The translations under genes and the position numbers were made by a program. A stretch of 64,000 nt of DNA from Prorocentrum cordatum (Eukaryota > Sar > Dinophyceae > Prorocentrales > Prorocentraceae): assembly GCA_963575745.1 (NCBI GenBank), contig CAUYUJ010016294.1, positions 38,633 to 102,632 of the forward strand. The letters run 5' to 3'. The notes beneath the pieces were generated by a model. It was given only the letters and a program-made list of their open reading frames with translations. It had not been told where the DNA came from and made no database searches. Below, in pieces: positions 40,801 to 51,406 of the stretch (its first letter is position 1; every line of letters begins with the position of its first letter).

Positions 40801-41172
40801 CCCGTGCCCCTGCTTGGACCAATGGGGGGATCGTCGACCTCAATGAACCCCCAGGCCGCTAGATCTTAGTGGGCCCCGGAAACGGCAGGGCCGTTTTTTC
40901 ACCATTTCCGAAACAAGTCCCTTGAAAAAAGAAACGGCAAAAAAACGGCGACCGGAAACGGCAACAAAAACGGCTCTAAGATTGGAGCCAGAGCGGGAAC
41001 CCGTAAAAGAACGGCGGCAGAACCGGCAAAACAACGGCGTCGGAACCGGCAACAAAAACGGCAAAACGGAACCGGTAAAAAAACGGCCCTGTCGTTTCCA
41101 GGGCCCGCTAAGCCCGTGCCCCTGCTTGGACCAATGGGGGGATCGTCGACCTCAGTGAGCCCCCAGGCCGCT
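40801..41172. mobile_element. Inverted-repeat element between 60-bp direct repeats
   Basis: 40865-41112 is bounded by inverted repeats of about 42 bp: CTTAGTGGGCCCCGGAAACG-GCAGGGCCGTTTTTTCACC on the left, CTTAGCGGGCCCTGGAAACG-ACAGGGCCGTTTTTTTACC on the right in reverse complement. The interior is rich in AAACGGCAA repeats. Immediately outside are direct 60-bp repeats (40801-40860 and 41113-41172), both starting CCCGTGCCCCTGCTTGGACC and ending CCCCAGGCCGCT, with two mismatches. Confidence 0.75.
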
Positions 41173-41379
41173 GGACCCGTCGAGGCAGCCACCGAGACTC
41201 GCGCCCGAAGGGCCTCGCGCGCCGCTCTCGCCGGCCTCATCAGGCTAACACTGCGGACCCCAGGTCGATCGAGGACCCTACGGCTGGCTTCGTGTCGTGA
41301 CGACCGGGGCCCTGGTGTCGGACACCGCGCGGGTCGTTCCACCTGGGGCGATCGGCGGCTTGTCGATCGCCAGATCGTT
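41173..41379. other. Spacer, no gene recognised
   Basis: GC-rich unique sequence; short frames only. Confidence 0.45.
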
Positions 41380-41562
41380 GCATGTTGGCCGATTCTGGGC
41401 CATCGATGGCGCTCATCTCTCTCTCTCTCTCTCTCTCTCTCCCCCTCTCTCTATATTTACACACATACGACGACGACGACCACGACGACGACGACGTCGT
41501 CGCCGTCGTCGTCGTCGGCGTCGTCGTCGTTCCATGTTGGCCGATTCTGGGCCATCGATGGC
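41380..41562. repeat. 31-bp direct repeats around CT and CGA/TCG microsatellites
   Basis: CATGTTGGCCGATTCTGGGC-CATCGATGGCG occurs at 41380 and 41532. Between lie a CT run (41417-41450) and a CGACGA ... TCGTCG inverted microsatellite (41467-41530). Confidence 0.85.
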
Positions 41563-41679
41563 GTTCAACGCTCAGCCGTGAGCTCCCGCGCCGGGGTCGC
41601 CGGCGCGACGCGAACCTGCCGTGTTCCTTGTAAAACAAGCGCCCCGCCTTGCCTGGCGGCCCAAGTCCTTAGGATTAGG

Positions 41680-41822
41680 TCGGGCATGTCCTCCTGCAGG
41701 CGGATTTGTGAAGACAAATGAGACACAGTCAGAGCATAATCACAGAAAGAGTCAAAACGATCGCCCCCAGACCATTTTTGAAACTGCCTTTGAATCTTCC
41801 TCCTGCAGAGGGAGAGGCCCGA
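41680..41822. mobile_element. Miniature inverted-repeat element, family B, copy 2
   Basis: Starts TCGGGCATGTCCTCCTGCAG and ends in the reverse complement of TCGGGCCTCTCCCTCTGCAG; it shares the CGCCCCCAGACCATTTT interior with copy 1. Flanked by CCTTAGGA on both sides (41665-41675 and 41827-41834). Confidence 0.65.
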
Positions 41823-42344
41823 GTTAACCTTAGGAGCAGGAACCTGCATGCTGGAGCTCCTCCCGATCGTGAACGTTTTCTGATTCGGCGTTTCGACATT
41901 GGGCAAAAGGGGGGGGTGTCTGGCTCTGGACCCCAGCTTAGTGCGACTGTTTGCAACAGCGCGTCCTACGGCGGAGGCTCCCCCTGCTCGAAACAGGCGC
42001 CAGAGACAGCCATTATCTACTCCCTGGGAGGAGTGGGGTGCGCGAGGACCCGCGCCGATCGGCAAAACAATGAACAAGTGGCACGCGGGCCCCGGCTCTT
42101 GCACCAAGGAGCTGCCAGGGACAGGAGGCTTTCGCCTCCTTCCTCCAGGAGCTTCCCTCTGTGGCCGGGGGAGGAGGGGGGAGGACGAACGACGCACGAC
42201 CGAACGACGACGACGAGAAGAAGGAGGTCTGAACTCCAGAACACAGCTGTGCAAGATAATCAAAAACCGCTCCCCCAGGAGCAGGGACCTGCCTGCCCAG
42301 ACCCCCGGCGTCAAGATTTTTGTCATGACGTCGGCCCCCACGGG
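41823..42344. other. Spacer with stop-poor frames, no gene recognised
   Basis: Open on several frames of both strands. It contains the pairs CTGGAGCTCCTCC (41852, 42485) and CAGGAGC (42278). I cannot support a gene. Confidence 0.4.
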
Positions 42345-42475
42345 TGTCGACTCATTTCCACGGGCCCGCTTTTCATCCCGAGCCGTTTTTTGACGGCCCC
42401 GCGGCCCGGTAAGGGTCCCCAAAGGCCGAAAATTGTGAGAGACCTTCCGTCGTGACTTTTTCATTGCTCGAGGGG
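42345..42475 (+). repeat. Dispersed repeat family D, copy at 42.4 kb
   Basis: CTTTTCATCCCGAGCC, GTTTTTTGACGGCCCCGCGG, CCCGGTAAGGGTCCCC, AAAGGCCGAAAATTG and CCGTCGTGACTTTTTC match the 29.3 and 58.9 kb copies in order. Confidence 0.7.
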
Positions 42476-42584
42476 GTCTGCCTGCTGGAGCTCCTCCCGC
42501 TCCCGCAGCAGGCTCGCTCCCGCTCGGGCGGCCGCCGCGGCGGCCTGCCTTTGGCCCCGCGGGAGCGCCGCCCGCGGCAGGAGG
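42476..42584. other. GC-rich spacer
   Basis: Short GC-rich sequence before the GGA tract; no gene. Confidence 0.5.
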
Positions 42585-42995
42585 AGGAGGAGGAGGAGGA
42601 GGAGGAGGAGGAGGAGGAGGAGGGAGGAGGAGGAGGAGCGGAGGAGGAGGGAGAGGGAGGAGAGGAGGGAGGAGGAGGAGGAGGAGGGAGGAGGAGGAGG
42701 AGGAGGAGGAGGAGGAGGAGGAGGAGGAGGAGGAGGAGGAGGAGGAGGAGGAGGAGGAGGAGGAGGAGGAGGAGGAGGGGAGGAGGAGGAGGAGGAGGAG
42801 AGGAGGAGGAGGAGGGAGGAGGAGGGAGGAGAGGAGGGAGGAGGGAGGAGGAGGAGAGGAGGAGGGAGGGAGGAGGGAGAGGGAGAGGAGAGGAGGAGGA
42901 GGAGGAGGAGGAGGAGGAGGAGGAGGAGGAGGAGGAGGAGGAGGAGGAGGAGGAGGCGGAGGAGGAGGAGGAGGAGGAGGAGGAGGAGGAGTCCC
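42585..42995. repeat. 410-bp GGA tract
   Basis: Almost pure GGA over several hundred bases with scattered GG-deletions. Responsible for very long artefact frames on both strands. Confidence 0.95.
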
Positions 42996-43105
42996 GAGAC
43001 GGGGCCGTCGGACCCGCGAGCTGGCGCGCCCCGGGCCGAGGACGCCCTGCTGCCCGGCGCGGGCGGCGCTCTCGGTGCCCAGGGTGCCGCCCAGGGACAC
43101 ACGCC

Positions 43106-43215
43106 TGTGTGTGTTGTGTGTGTGTGTGTGTTGTGTGTGTGTGTGTTGTGTGTGTGTGTGTGTGTGTTGTGTGTGTTGTGTGTGTTGTGTGGTGTGTGTG
43201 TGTGTGTGTGTTCGT
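43106..43215. repeat. GT microsatellite
   Basis: GTGTGTTGTGTG repeats. Confidence 0.95.
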
Positions 43216-43756
43216 TCGTTCCCCCGCCTAATGCGGGACGCCGTATCTTCACACCGTCTCAACCCAAACCGCGCGCCAAGGCAAACGATGCAGGCGGCGG
43301 TGGGTGAGGGGGAAGTACGTGGGTGGGGCACGGTCCGCTGTGCAGCCACCCAACACCAAAATACGCACCCCGCACGCCGCTTTTGAAAGCACCCAGCCGC
43401 CAGGACCGGCCCCTTCCCCGCACTGGTGGAGCCAACCTACGCACAAACACACGCGACGCAAGACAACCACGGAGCTGCAGCCGGCGCTGCATGCATCCCG
43501 TGCTGTGTGCGCGCTGTCTCGGCGTGGAAAGCTGTCAGTCGGTTCCGGGTGGCGTGATGGGGCGCACCTGCACCGCGCGACTCCGCACAAGGATCACGGG
43601 AGCATGTGGGAACGCTGGTGGGTGAGAGCGCGTGTTTGAGCCACCCATGTGTGTGTGTGTGTGTGCGTGTGTGTGCACAGCCAAGCCATCGCTGCACCAG
43701 GAGGCACCCATGGATACGAATTCGCAGTAAAACGTATCATTAACCTCGGACCTGTG
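43216..43756. other. Spacer with second GT run
   Basis: Unique sequence with a GT run at 43649-43675. Short frames only; no domain. Confidence 0.45.
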
Positions 43757-44150
43757 TTCCCGTGCGGGGTCCTGGCCGAGATACGCCAAAACTTCACTAC
43801 CCAATTCGGGCAGCCACGGAGAGAGGAAGAGGAGGAGGGAAGAGGAGAGGGCCGGAGGGGGCAGTGGGGCACGCGGTGGCAGCAGCGCAATGCTGCACGC
43901 TCCGCCGATGCCGCAAAAAAACCGAATCCGGTGTAACGCCAGCCGGCCCTGGCGACGCGACGGGAGAGACCGGCGTCGTCGTAACGCCCGCTCGCGGCGA
44001 GACGTCAGCAGGGGTACGCCAAAACTGCACTGCCCAATCCAGGCAGCCATGGAGGGAGGCAGAGGGGGAGGAAGAGGGAGGGCAAGGGGAGAGAGAAGAA
44101 AGGGAGAGGGGAGGAGCACGGCGCCACGCCGCACCGCGCAACGCATCACA
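43757..44150. repeat. About 225-bp tandem duplication
   Basis: TACGCCAAAACTTCACTACCCAATTCGGGCAGCCA near 43782 recurs as TACGCCAAAACTGCACTGCC-CAATCCAGGCAGCCA near 44016, followed in both by GGAG/AGAG purine-rich sequence and a GC-rich GCACGC end. Confidence 0.8.
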
Positions 44151-44169
44151 GCCAGCGACAGGTGCGTGC

Positions 44170-44173
44170 GTGC

Positions 44174-44214
<41 letters not shown>

Positions 44215-44910
44215 TGTGTTGTGTCTGTGTTGTGTCTGTGTTGTGTCTGTGTTGTGTCTGTGTTGTGTCTGTGTTGTGTCTGTGTTGTGTCTGTGTTGTG
44301 TCTGTGTTGTGTCTGTGTTGTGTCTGTGTTGTGTCTGTCTGTTGTGTCTGTGTTGTGTCTGTGTTGTGTCTGTGTTGTGCTGTGTTGTGTCTGTCTGTGC
44401 TGTGTCTTGTGTGTGTGTGTCTGTGTTGTGTCTGTGTTGTGTCTGTGTTGTGTCTGTGTTGTGTCTGTGTTGTGTCTGTGTTGTGTCTGTGTTGTGTCTG
44501 TGTTGTGTCTGTGTTGTGTCTGTGTTGTGTCTGTGTTGTGTCTGTGTTGTGTCTGTGTTGTGTCTGTGTTGTGTCTGTGTTGTGTCTGTGTTGTGTCTGT
44601 GTTGTGTCTGTGTTGTGTCTGTGTTGTGTCTGTGTTGTGTCTGTGTTGTGTCTGTGTTGTGTCTGTGTTGTGTCTGTGATGTGTCTGTGTTGTGTCTGTG
44701 TTGTGTCTGTGTTGTGTCTGTGTTGTGTCTGTGTTGTGTCTGTGTTGTGTCTGTGTTGTGTCTGTGTTGTGTCTGTGTTGTGTCTGTGTTGTGTCTGTGT
44801 TGTGTCTGTGTTGTGTCTGTGTTGTGTCTGTGTTGTGTCTGTTTTGTGTCTGTGTTGTGTCTGTGTTGTGTCTGTGTTGTGTCTGTGTTGTGTCTGTGTT
44901 GTGTCTGTGT
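44170..44910. repeat. 11-bp minisatellite TGTGTTGTGTC, about 60 copies
   Basis: A GT run (44180-44212) leads into nearly perfect 11-bp units to about 44907. Frames repeat as CVVSVLCLC on the plus strand and TDTTQTQHRHN on the minus in all registers, so long open frames here carry no coding evidence. Confidence 0.95.
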
Positions 44911-45182
44911 GTCTGTGTGTGTGTTTGTGTGTGTGTGTTTGTGTGTGTATGTGTGTATGTATATGTGTGTATGTGTGTGTATGTGTGTGTATGTATGTGT
45001 GTGTAGGTGTGTAGATGTGTATATGTGTAGGTGTGTAGGTGTGTGTGTAGGTGTAGGTGTAGGTGTAGGTGTAGGTGTAGGTGTAGGTGTAGGTGTAGGT
45101 GTAGGTGTATGTATGTACGTATATTTTAATAATACTAATACTAATACTACTGATAATAATAATAATAATAGTAATAATAATA
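44911..45182. repeat. GT, GTAGGT and AATAAT microsatellites
   Basis: GTGTGTATGT (44911-45005), GTGTAG/GTAGGT hexamers (45003-45107) and AATACT/AATAAT (45127-45181). Confidence 0.9.
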
Positions 45183-45453
45183 CGCACCTCTCCGAGGGAG
45201 TAGAGCTCAGAGCCGATTAATTGAAGGCGGCGTCCGCGATTTTTCTGGCCGTTTCGCTAGGGACATCCTCGAAATTCTGAAAATCGGTGGCACCCCTCAC
45301 GCAGATCGTGACGTCAGGGTCAACAAACACATGGGAATTTCAACATTCTAGCACAAAACCTTCAAAAACACATTGTATTTCAATGATTTTAACCCCGATT
45401 CTCAAAGAATGGCGATTTCGCCTGAGACATCCTCCCAAAATCGAACCCCGACG
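45183..45453. other. Unique spacer, no gene recognised
   Basis: Mixed, less GC-rich sequence; short frames only. Confidence 0.5.
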
Positions 45454-45830
45454 TACCTTCTGGTACCCCAGACCCCGCCTCGGAGCCTCCTCTTGGGAGC
45501 CTCCTCGCACCTCCTGGGGCCTCCTGGGGCTTTCTGTGCCTTCTGGTACCCCAGACCCCGCCTCGGAGACGCCTGGGGGTCTCCTGGAACCTCCTGGGGC
45601 CTCCTGCGGCCTCCTGGAGCCTCCTGGGGCCTCCTGGAGCCTCCTGGGGTCTTCTGGGGCCTCCTGAGGCCGCCCGGGGCCTCCTGGGGCCTCAGAACTA
45701 CATGCACACACAGAAACACAAATCACACCCAACACATCACACGCTAGACAAACATAACACACACACAACACTTACAACGCACAGAAACACGCACAACACA
45801 AAGAACACATCACACACACAACACTCACAA
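45454..45830. repeat. GGGGCCTCCT repeats and CA-rich tract
   Basis: ACCTTCTGGTACCCCAGACC-CCGCCTCGGAG is directly repeated at 45454 and 45538. Then a 10-bp GGGGCCTCCT minisatellite (45590-45690) and a degenerate CACAACAC tract (45700-45830). Confidence 0.8.
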
Positions 45831-46400
45831 TCCCGGGGCCTCCTGAAGCCTCTTCCGGTATCCAAGTCGGGCCTCCTGAGGTTTCCTGGGGGGCCCTGGT
45901 ACACACATCGCAAGGTGTGGCAACCCCACTTGCGCTCGAGTGCGACCTCGATCTTAGATTCTTCTGCGTTCACCTCCTGCCTCTTCCCCTTCTCTTAGGC
46001 ACGCCCTGGCGGCGCCGCCCCAGCTTCCCCTTCTCCATCTCCGATCCTGCAGTCATGGTGTCTTCCTGCTTCAAACGCCCTTCACACACGAACCCCAGAA
46101 TTCCCCAACATTTGTCGATCTCTTTTGGGATTTCCGTCTTGCTCCCCACTTTCCCCTTTATCCCGTATTTTCTGGGGAATCGACGATTCATTGAGTCTGT
46201 GTGTGTGTGTGTTTTTTCCTCCTGCTTTTTTCGCTGCGGGGGATTTTGCGTCGTTTCGGGGCCCGGGGCTCTCACGTATCGATCCGGTTCGGAAGCTGGC
46301 GCAGAAAGATCTGGTCTGGGGCTCCGGTCGGGATCTTTTTTGCGATGTCTCATCTTTTGCACAGCGTCGGATCTCAGGGGAGAGCAACCAGCTCCCGCCA
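45831..46400. other. Spacer containing the GGGGAATCGACGATT dispersed repeat
   Basis: 46165-46215 repeats the 11510-11550 sequence (TTTTCTGGGGAATCGACGATT ... GTCTGTGTGTGT). No gene seen. Confidence 0.5.
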
Positions 46401-46870
46401 CTTCGCGCGCAAGGGCTGGGCCCACCCAGCCGCCGCCGCAGCCCGCCGCCCGTCTCCCTCGCGGCAGGCCGCCGTCGCGCCAACTCTTGGGCGGCCGGGG
46501 CCTGGCAGGCCCCGTCCTGGGACGCGCTCCCCGCCACCTCGCCGCGAGCGGCCGATCCCCGTCGGGCTGCTTGGCGATGGGCGCCATGGGGGCCTGGGCG
46601 GAGGCCACGCCAGCCGTGGCCTCCGCCCACGTCCCCGCTCGCCCGCCGCCTTGCTCTGCTGCTTGGTTGAACCCTCCGCGCTGCGCCGCGAGATCCAGCC
46701 GCTGCCCCACCGCCGACGTCCACCACCGCGGGCGGGTGGTCGGCGGGGCTGGCGGAGGCGTGAGAGCGGGGCGCCTTCTCCGCCAGGTCTCAGTCGCAAC
46801 CGCGCGGGGATGACCGCTGCCGCTGCGCCGCGACCAGCCACTGGTGCGCCGCTCATCTGCTGCTGCCTTG
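46401..46870. other. GC-rich stretch, no gene recognised
   Basis: All six frames are largely open due to composition; I cannot pick one. Confidence 0.4.
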
Positions 46871-47098
46871 GGCACCTCCTGCCTGTGCCCCTGGGCAATG
46901 GGCGGATCGTCGGCACTCAAATCGACACAGCTTGTCCGCAGAGCCTCTCTTTCTGCCCGCGCTCCTGGGCCATCAGGGGATCGTCGACGATCTGTTGATG
47001 TAGCCTGGCCCTCAGAGCCTCTCTCCCTGCCCGCGCCCCTGGGCCATCGGGGGATCGTCGACGATCTGTTGATGCAACCTGGCTCGCTGGGCCATCGC
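46871..47098. repeat. CCCCTGGGCCATNGGGGGATCGTCGAC repeats
   Basis: Three copies at about 46876, 46967 and 47036; the latter two continue GATCTGTTGATGNANCCTGG. Related to the 60-bp direct repeats at 40801 and 41113 (CCCCTGCTTGGACCAATGGG then GGATCGTCGACCTC). Confidence 0.7.
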
Positions 47099-47110
47099 CG
47101 TCGGGCCAGG

Positions 47111-47289
47111 GGCATGGGTCGATTGGGCGTCGCGTAACGATAAATGGGGGGGGGCGTCGAGGGCTGCAGAACAGGGGCCCTCCAGGGCGTCTCATGGAGC
47201 TCTTTAGGCCCAGCAGGGGGCCTCTCGGATACGAAAAATACACCGTTTATCCCCCCCACCTAAGCGACGCCCAAGCCGAGGCCCATGCC
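47111..47289. mobile_element. Foldback element with GGCATGGG ends
   Basis: Left arm GGCATGGGTCGATTGGGCGTCGC; right arm in reverse complement GGCATGGGCCTCGGCTTGGG-CGTCGCTTA, then G runs and GATAAA in both arms. 179 bp, non-coding. Confidence 0.6.
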
Positions 47290-47554
47290 ACTTTTCCGGC
47301 GGCGACCTGTCGAAACCTGGCGGCGTCGCCTGCGGCCGCTCGGGGCGACGCGCCGCCCACGTCGGCATGCTCGCGGCTGTAGCACCCCCAGCCGCCACGG
47401 CCGCCCTTTGGCGTGACGAGCCCGCGCGCAGGCTGCCGAGAAGCCGTCGGCTCTCGGTGCGCATCCCGCGCCACTGTCGCAGGGTCCCCCGGCCAGCTCG
47501 GGAGGGCTGCGACGAAGGCAGGATGAGGATCAGTCGTGACGGGGAGGCACGCCT
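47290..47554. other. GC-rich spacer, no gene recognised
   Basis: Overlapping frames on both strands; nothing recognisable. Confidence 0.4.
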
Positions 47555-47884
47555 TGCCCCTCCCCTCTTCCTCCTCCTCCTCTTACTTCTTTTCCTCCTC
47601 TTCCTCTTTCCTCCCCTTCCTCCTCCTCCTCCTCCTCCTTCTTCTCCTTCTTCTTCTCCTGCTCCTCCTCCTCCTCCTGCTCCTCCTCCTCCTCCTCCTC
47701 TTCCCTCCTCCTCCTCCTCCTCCTCCTCCTCCTCCTCCTCCTCCTCCTCCTCCTCCTCCCCCTTCTCCTCCTCCTCCTGCTCCTCCTGCTCCTCCTGCTC
47801 CTCCTGCTCCTCCTGCTCCTCCTGCTCCTGCTGCTCCTCCTCCTCCTCCTTCTCCTCCTCCTCCTCCTCCTCCTCCTCCTTCCC
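47555..47884. repeat. TCC-rich tract with TCCTGC block
   Basis: TCC/CTT repeats, pure TCC at 47705-47760 and TCCTGC hexamers at 47775-47830. Confidence 0.95.
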
Positions 47885-48340
47885 GTCCGAACGAACAGGG
47901 TCGGCGGCACCAGTTGTGAGGCCTTCGCAATCAGGAATCTCTACAGCATTGGCTGTAGGACGTGTCGGGCGCCACGGCCGTTCCAGAACGCTCTGAGAAG
48001 GTTCTGGAGCGCTCTCGCGGTGGCCGCGCCTCTGTGCCGCGGCGGTGGCCACCGCGCTGGCCTGCCGCGGGGAGGAACCATCCTTTTGCGACATCTTCCG
48101 CGATCGCGAGCGTGCCCCGCATACGGGGATGCAGTGCACGGTCCGCATGTAACAACAGAAGAGGGCGTGTGGTGAGCCCCGAACCCTGCCCGCGCCGCGC
48201 CCGTGGCCCCCCGAGCCTGCGGGCTGCCTGTGGGGAGCTATGCGCGCAGCTCGACGGGTGGCGTGGGCAAGGACGGACAGTGCGGATGCGGATGCGAATG
48301 CGGCTGCTGCTGCGGCGCTGCTGCTGTTGGTGGTGGTGTT
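47885..48340. other. Spacer; minus strand possibly exon-like
   Basis: The minus strand reads SQKDGSSPRQASAVATAAAQ, ESAPEPSQSVLERPWR and VEIPDCEGLTTGAADPVRSD before entering poly-Glu. Plausible protein composition but no family. Confidence 0.3.
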
Positions 48341-48388
48341 GCTGCTGCTGGTGATAACAATGCTGGTGATGATGATGATGATACGGCT
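48341..48388. repeat. GTT/GCTGAT microsatellite at the 3' end of the reverse transcriptase gene
   Basis: GTTGCTGCTGCTGGTGATAA ... GCTGGTGATGATGATGATGA at 48339-48384 places a short GAT/ATC run about 60 bp beyond the stop codon of the reverse transcriptase. Confidence 0.75.
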
Positions 48389-48447
48389 ATCCCCTTGCAG
48401 CGAGACATCCAACAAGAGACGGCTTTAGTAAACAATCGAGCGGCCGC

Positions 48448-51358
48448 TCAGGACAGCCGGAGGGCGCCCACGGGAGCAGCATCCGGGAGCGACGCCGCCA
48501 GCAGCAGGTCGGCCAGGCGCGCCGTGAGGGCGCCGGACACCTTGGCCGACACCTGCCGCGCGAAGTCCGCGCCGAGGCGGCCGATCGGCTCGCCTGGGAG
48601 GACCGCGGTGCGCCGCGCTGCGGTGGCGACCTCCGCCACGAAGCGCTGCGCGGCGGGGCCGAGCCGGCCTTCGGTCTCAACCGCGAAGGCCACGACCGAG
48701 TCGCCGTACCTGTCCTTTTTGCGCCGCTCCGCGTCCATGGCCGCATGGCCGACTGCGCGGACAGCCGGGCCCGATTCCCCAGGCGAGCGAACGGTGACGT
48801 CGACCCAGGTCGGCGTGGGCAGACCCGGCCAACTCACAACGAGGTCGAGCCGCGCCTCGGTGATTTCGCCGCCGGCCTCCCGGTACAGCTCTGGCACGCA
48901 GCGCTCCACATCGGCGAAACCGCCGTGGGCGGAGATCCATTCCGCCAAAGCGTGGACGATCTCGTTGTGCAGCCTGTTGCGGTGCGGCCCCACTGGGCAG
49001 TGCAACGCGTGGAGACCCGCGACGTCCAGGGGCCTGCCGCACGCGCCCTGGCGCCCCTCGCCGTCGCCGCCGGCGCTGCCGGAGTGCTGGAAGGCACACG
49101 CGGCCGGAGCCGCCAGCAGGTCGAGCAGGAGCCGGCGCCGGTACATGACCACGAAGGCGGCGTCGTGAAGCGCCGGCTCGCCCTCGCGCATGAAGCCATT
49201 CCAAAAGGCGCCGGCTCCACGACCACCGCCCGACAGCAGCCGCGCCCGGCGCGCCGCGGGCAAGCGAGCCCAGAGGCGGGTGGCCGCGAGGGCAGCGAGG
49301 CCGCGGTACGCCCGGGCGGCGAGACGGCGCCGGCAAGTCCACGCGCCCTCGTAGTCCTGGCTCGCCTGCAGGAGCGGCACGTGGCCGCCTGGGACGTCGT
49401 CGGCCTCGGCGTGGAAGTCGAACACCGCTTCGGTCGGTAGATCGGCTGCCCAGGGGCCGGCCTCATACTCGAGGCGGGCCTCCGCCGTGAACTCGATGCA
49501 TCCCGGGCTCATCTGGGTGCCTGCGGCGAGCATCTCGCGACGCGCCCGGGCAGCCAAGGGCGCGTCAGGATGGATACTGGGAACCGGGCGGCCGAGGCGA
49601 GCTGCCGCCGCAATCGCGTCGACCTCGACTGAGACGTGGCATGCCCAGAAAGCAACCCTCGCGTGCTGGAGATCTGCCGGCCGAATGCCCAGGCCGCCGA
49701 GGAAGGTGTGCACGCCGGCGACGGCAGCGTGATCTGGGCTGAGAGGCTGCGCAGCAAGGGCCTCCATGACCCCGTGCACTGCCGCCGAAGCGCGCCGCAA
49801 GGCTGACTCTAGCGCCCACGGAGGGCACAAACGCATGTCATAATCCAGCCTTCTCGCGACGCTCCTCGCCAGCAATGTGTGCGCAGCGTGGCAAGTGCGG
49901 GGATCCGTGCCGCACCGCGCCATGTCCAGCAGCATCGTGCACAGGGCCTCGACCTCCGCCGCGCGCGCTGCAGCAGGGCCGTCCTCACGGACATCGCAGC
50001 CAGGGCGGATGCGCGTGACGCACCGGCCCTGCAAGGCCGAGCCAAGCGCCTCCAGGCCCCCGAAAGACCTGGAGACGAGCGCGACGAGCTGCTCGGCATG
50101 CCGGCTGAGGGGTTCCAGGCCCGCGTCGACGGCGGGGAAGAAAGCGGCGCACTTGGATGGGGCCAGGCGCTGGTTCTCAGCGGCAAGCCGGGGCTGCAGG
50201 TCGCCGAGGATTCGCAAGGCGCCGGAGGCCGACGACGCGAGGTACCAATCGTCCGCGATGCCGACGGTGGCGGGCAGCCCGCCTGGCGCCCTGCGCCGCT
50301 CCTCCGCGACGACGCCGATCATGATGGCGTGGGCGACGATGTCGAAGGCAACCTTAATGAGGAAAGACCCCTGGGCGCCCCCAGTCCACGTGACGACGCA
50401 CCGCCAACTGGAGCCGACGCGGATCCAGACCCGGGAGGAACCGGCGCGCCACTGCATGGCCAGAAGCTTCGCGAGCGGCGCCGCCGCCTCGCGGACGCGC
50501 CGCAGCGCGCCGGCGCGCTGCAGGCGGCCGTAAGCATTCTCGAGGTCCAGCTTCACGAGGGTGCTGTTGTCTCCGCCGTCGCCGTCGCCCAGCCGCTCGC
50601 CTGCCGGGCCACCCGCGCGCTCCCCAGCAGATGCTGCCGCGTCCGATGCCCAGGCACGCAGCGTCTTAACGCACAAGGGTATGCCCTCGGGCGTGAGACC
50701 GAGCGCTGCCGGCTCGACGCGCCGGCGGATCCCTGCCAGCTGCTTCTTAACAGCCACGCCCTCGACGAGCTTCATGAGGGCCTCCATGAGGCCGACCGGG
50801 CGGTACTTCCAGGAGCCGTCCTGGCGGCGCTTGCCCTGGTTCACTGGCGCGAGAACAGCGGCGCCCCACAGGACCGCATCCGCCTCCAGCAGGAGCCCGT
50901 GCGTGGCGACCTCCCCAAACGCAGCAAGCGCCGCTGGGCCAGCCCGATCCCGAACCACGCGGAGGATGAGGAAATTGGACCACCCACTCGGCCCAGGCGC
51001 CGCCGCCGCATTGAGCGCGTAGGTCTCCCGCGCGACGTCGCGCTGCGTAATGCGAATCGGCTTCACAGTGCCATCAGCGAGGATGGCGGCCGCCTCCTCG
51101 AGTGCCTGCGCGCGGACCTCGTCCTCGGCAGGTACGTCGACCAAGGCACGCATGGCCTCGAAAGTCTCCTCATCGCGCGGCGCGCTGGGCAACCCCCGCA
51201 GCACCGGCAAGGCCCTGGCGGCCCCCTGTCGCCTGAGGACGTCGACCACACGCTGGAAACGCGCCTGGGTGGCTGAGGTGGGTGGCCGTGCGCCGGTGGC
51301 GAGGCGCTGCCGCTCCCTGTGGTCCGCCCACGCCTGCACCGACGCCTCGTAGATGTCG

Positions 51359-51406
<48 letters not shown>

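Noticed and set aside
41565-43349. 594-codon minus-strand frame
   Set aside because: Half of it is the GGA tract in reverse; the rest crosses family B and D repeats. No domain is visible.
43535-45187. 550-codon His/Thr/Gln-rich protein
   Set aside because: Explained by the 11-bp minisatellite, open in all frames.
49879-51276. 465-codon plus-strand frame
   Set aside because: It is the antisense shadow of the reverse transcriptase, whose minus-strand frame carries the catalytic motifs.
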